From Mycobacterium sp. 1245111.1 (GTDB lineage Bacteria > Actinomycetota > Actinomycetes > Mycobacteriales > Mycobacteriaceae): a DNA stretch of 64,000 nucleotides. The DNA lies in contig NZ_LZLV01000001.1 of the NCBI RefSeq assembly GCF_001673405.1, positions 1 to 64,000 of the forward strand. Direction: 5' to 3'. The notes beneath the pieces are model-generated. The model saw only the letters and a list, made by a program, of their open reading frames with translations, ran no database searches and was not told the DNA's origin. This document shows positions 63,814-64,000 of this stretch, piece after piece. Each line of letters begins with the position of its first letter. Within the stretch, counting starts at the first letter, position 1. Both the position numbers and the translations under genes were made by a program.

Positions 63814-64000
63814 TCACGCCCTCGTGGCACTGTCATCGAGTGCGCGATGAATGAGCCGGCCGTACAGTTTGACCGACAATCGCCGCGGCATGAGGTATCT
63901 GACAATGAGGTCCGTGAAATTGTTAGCGGCCCCGGGAATGACGTGGGAGCGCTTGCCGAGATTGCTCAGTGCCGCGGTCACCACGCGCGATACGTCCAAA
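63814..64000 (-). CDS. SDR family oxidoreductase, C-terminal part (runs off the window)
   Basis: The last 61 codons of a minus-strand gene. SRVVTAALSNLGKRSHVIPG followed by NFTDLIVRYLMPRR looks like the C-terminal end of mycobacterial short-chain dehydrogenases (DltE-like group). The catalytic residues lie beyond the window edge. It converges with the Rad50-like gene, stops 57 bases apart. Confidence 0.7.
   Translation of the reverse strand, partial: LDVSRVVTAALSNLGKRSHVIPGAANNFTDLIVRYLMPRRLSVKLYGRLIHRALDDSATRA

Overview
The window is high-GC chromosomal DNA of a Mycobacterium, most likely a slow-growing non-tuberculous species. Evidence: a kgd gene encoding the fused E2-like/E1 2-oxoglutarate enzyme, an MmpS/MmpL pair, LprB/LprC/LprE lipoproteins, CYP130, a PE-PPE-domain protein, two deazaflavin (F420)-type nitroreductases, and several start codons placed for leaderless transcription. 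From about 19.9 kb to the right end, gene order follows the M. tuberculosis H37Rv segment Rv1248c-Rv1278 as I remember it, broken by extra genes. No rRNA, tRNA, insertion sequence, prophage or CRISPR array was seen.

Layout. (1) 0-6 kb: the tail of one and two complete copies of a tandem family of exported proteins of unknown function, then an SDR and a secreted PE-PPE-domain hydrolase. (2) 6-20 kb: an accessory tailoring and export block with an SDR, an alpha/beta hydrolase, two cytochromes P450, three paralogous SAM methyltransferases of the Rv2952 type, a membrane-anchored AurF-like diiron protein, a Baeyer-Villiger-type flavin monooxygenase and an MmpS/MmpL exporter pair. There is no PKS or NRPS in the window, so these look like decoration and export genes for a lipid or polyketide scaffold made elsewhere. 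(3) 20-36 kb: conserved core with kgd, an Rv1249c-like protein, a PadR regulator overlapping an MFS transporter, an Rv1251c-like nuclease-helicase, lprE, deaD with an acyltransferase, and TetR with cyp130.

(4) 36-44.7 kb: an insertion relative to the tuberculosis order, containing a LolA-like cytoplasmic protein, a hydrolase relic, an alpha/beta hydrolase, a small HTH protein, a patatin phospholipase, an F420-type oxidoreductase, a Phd/zeta toxin-antitoxin pair, a truncated TetR gene abutting a P450 relic, a nitroreductase/VOC pair and a DHFR-like protein. (5) 44.7-64 kb: core again, with an FAD oxidase, udgB, an LLM oxidoreductase, a nitroreductase, a HIT protein, amiB2, a second UDG-superfamily enzyme, the Rv1264-type adenylyl cyclase, a probable ribbon-helix-helix regulator with striking operator repeats, a heterodimeric ABC exporter, lprB-lprC, a VapBC pair, a SixA-type phosphatase, and an Mre11/Rad50-like pair without a zinc hook. 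The window ends inside an SDR gene.

The most interesting material is the 7-20 kb block, including a near-identical -10 element placed for leaderless transcription in front of each of its three methyltransferases, and the TGTAA-repeat intergenic region in front of the probable RHH gene at 52.1 kb. Remarks about family membership and M. tuberculosis equivalents come from remembered motifs and sequences, not from a search.
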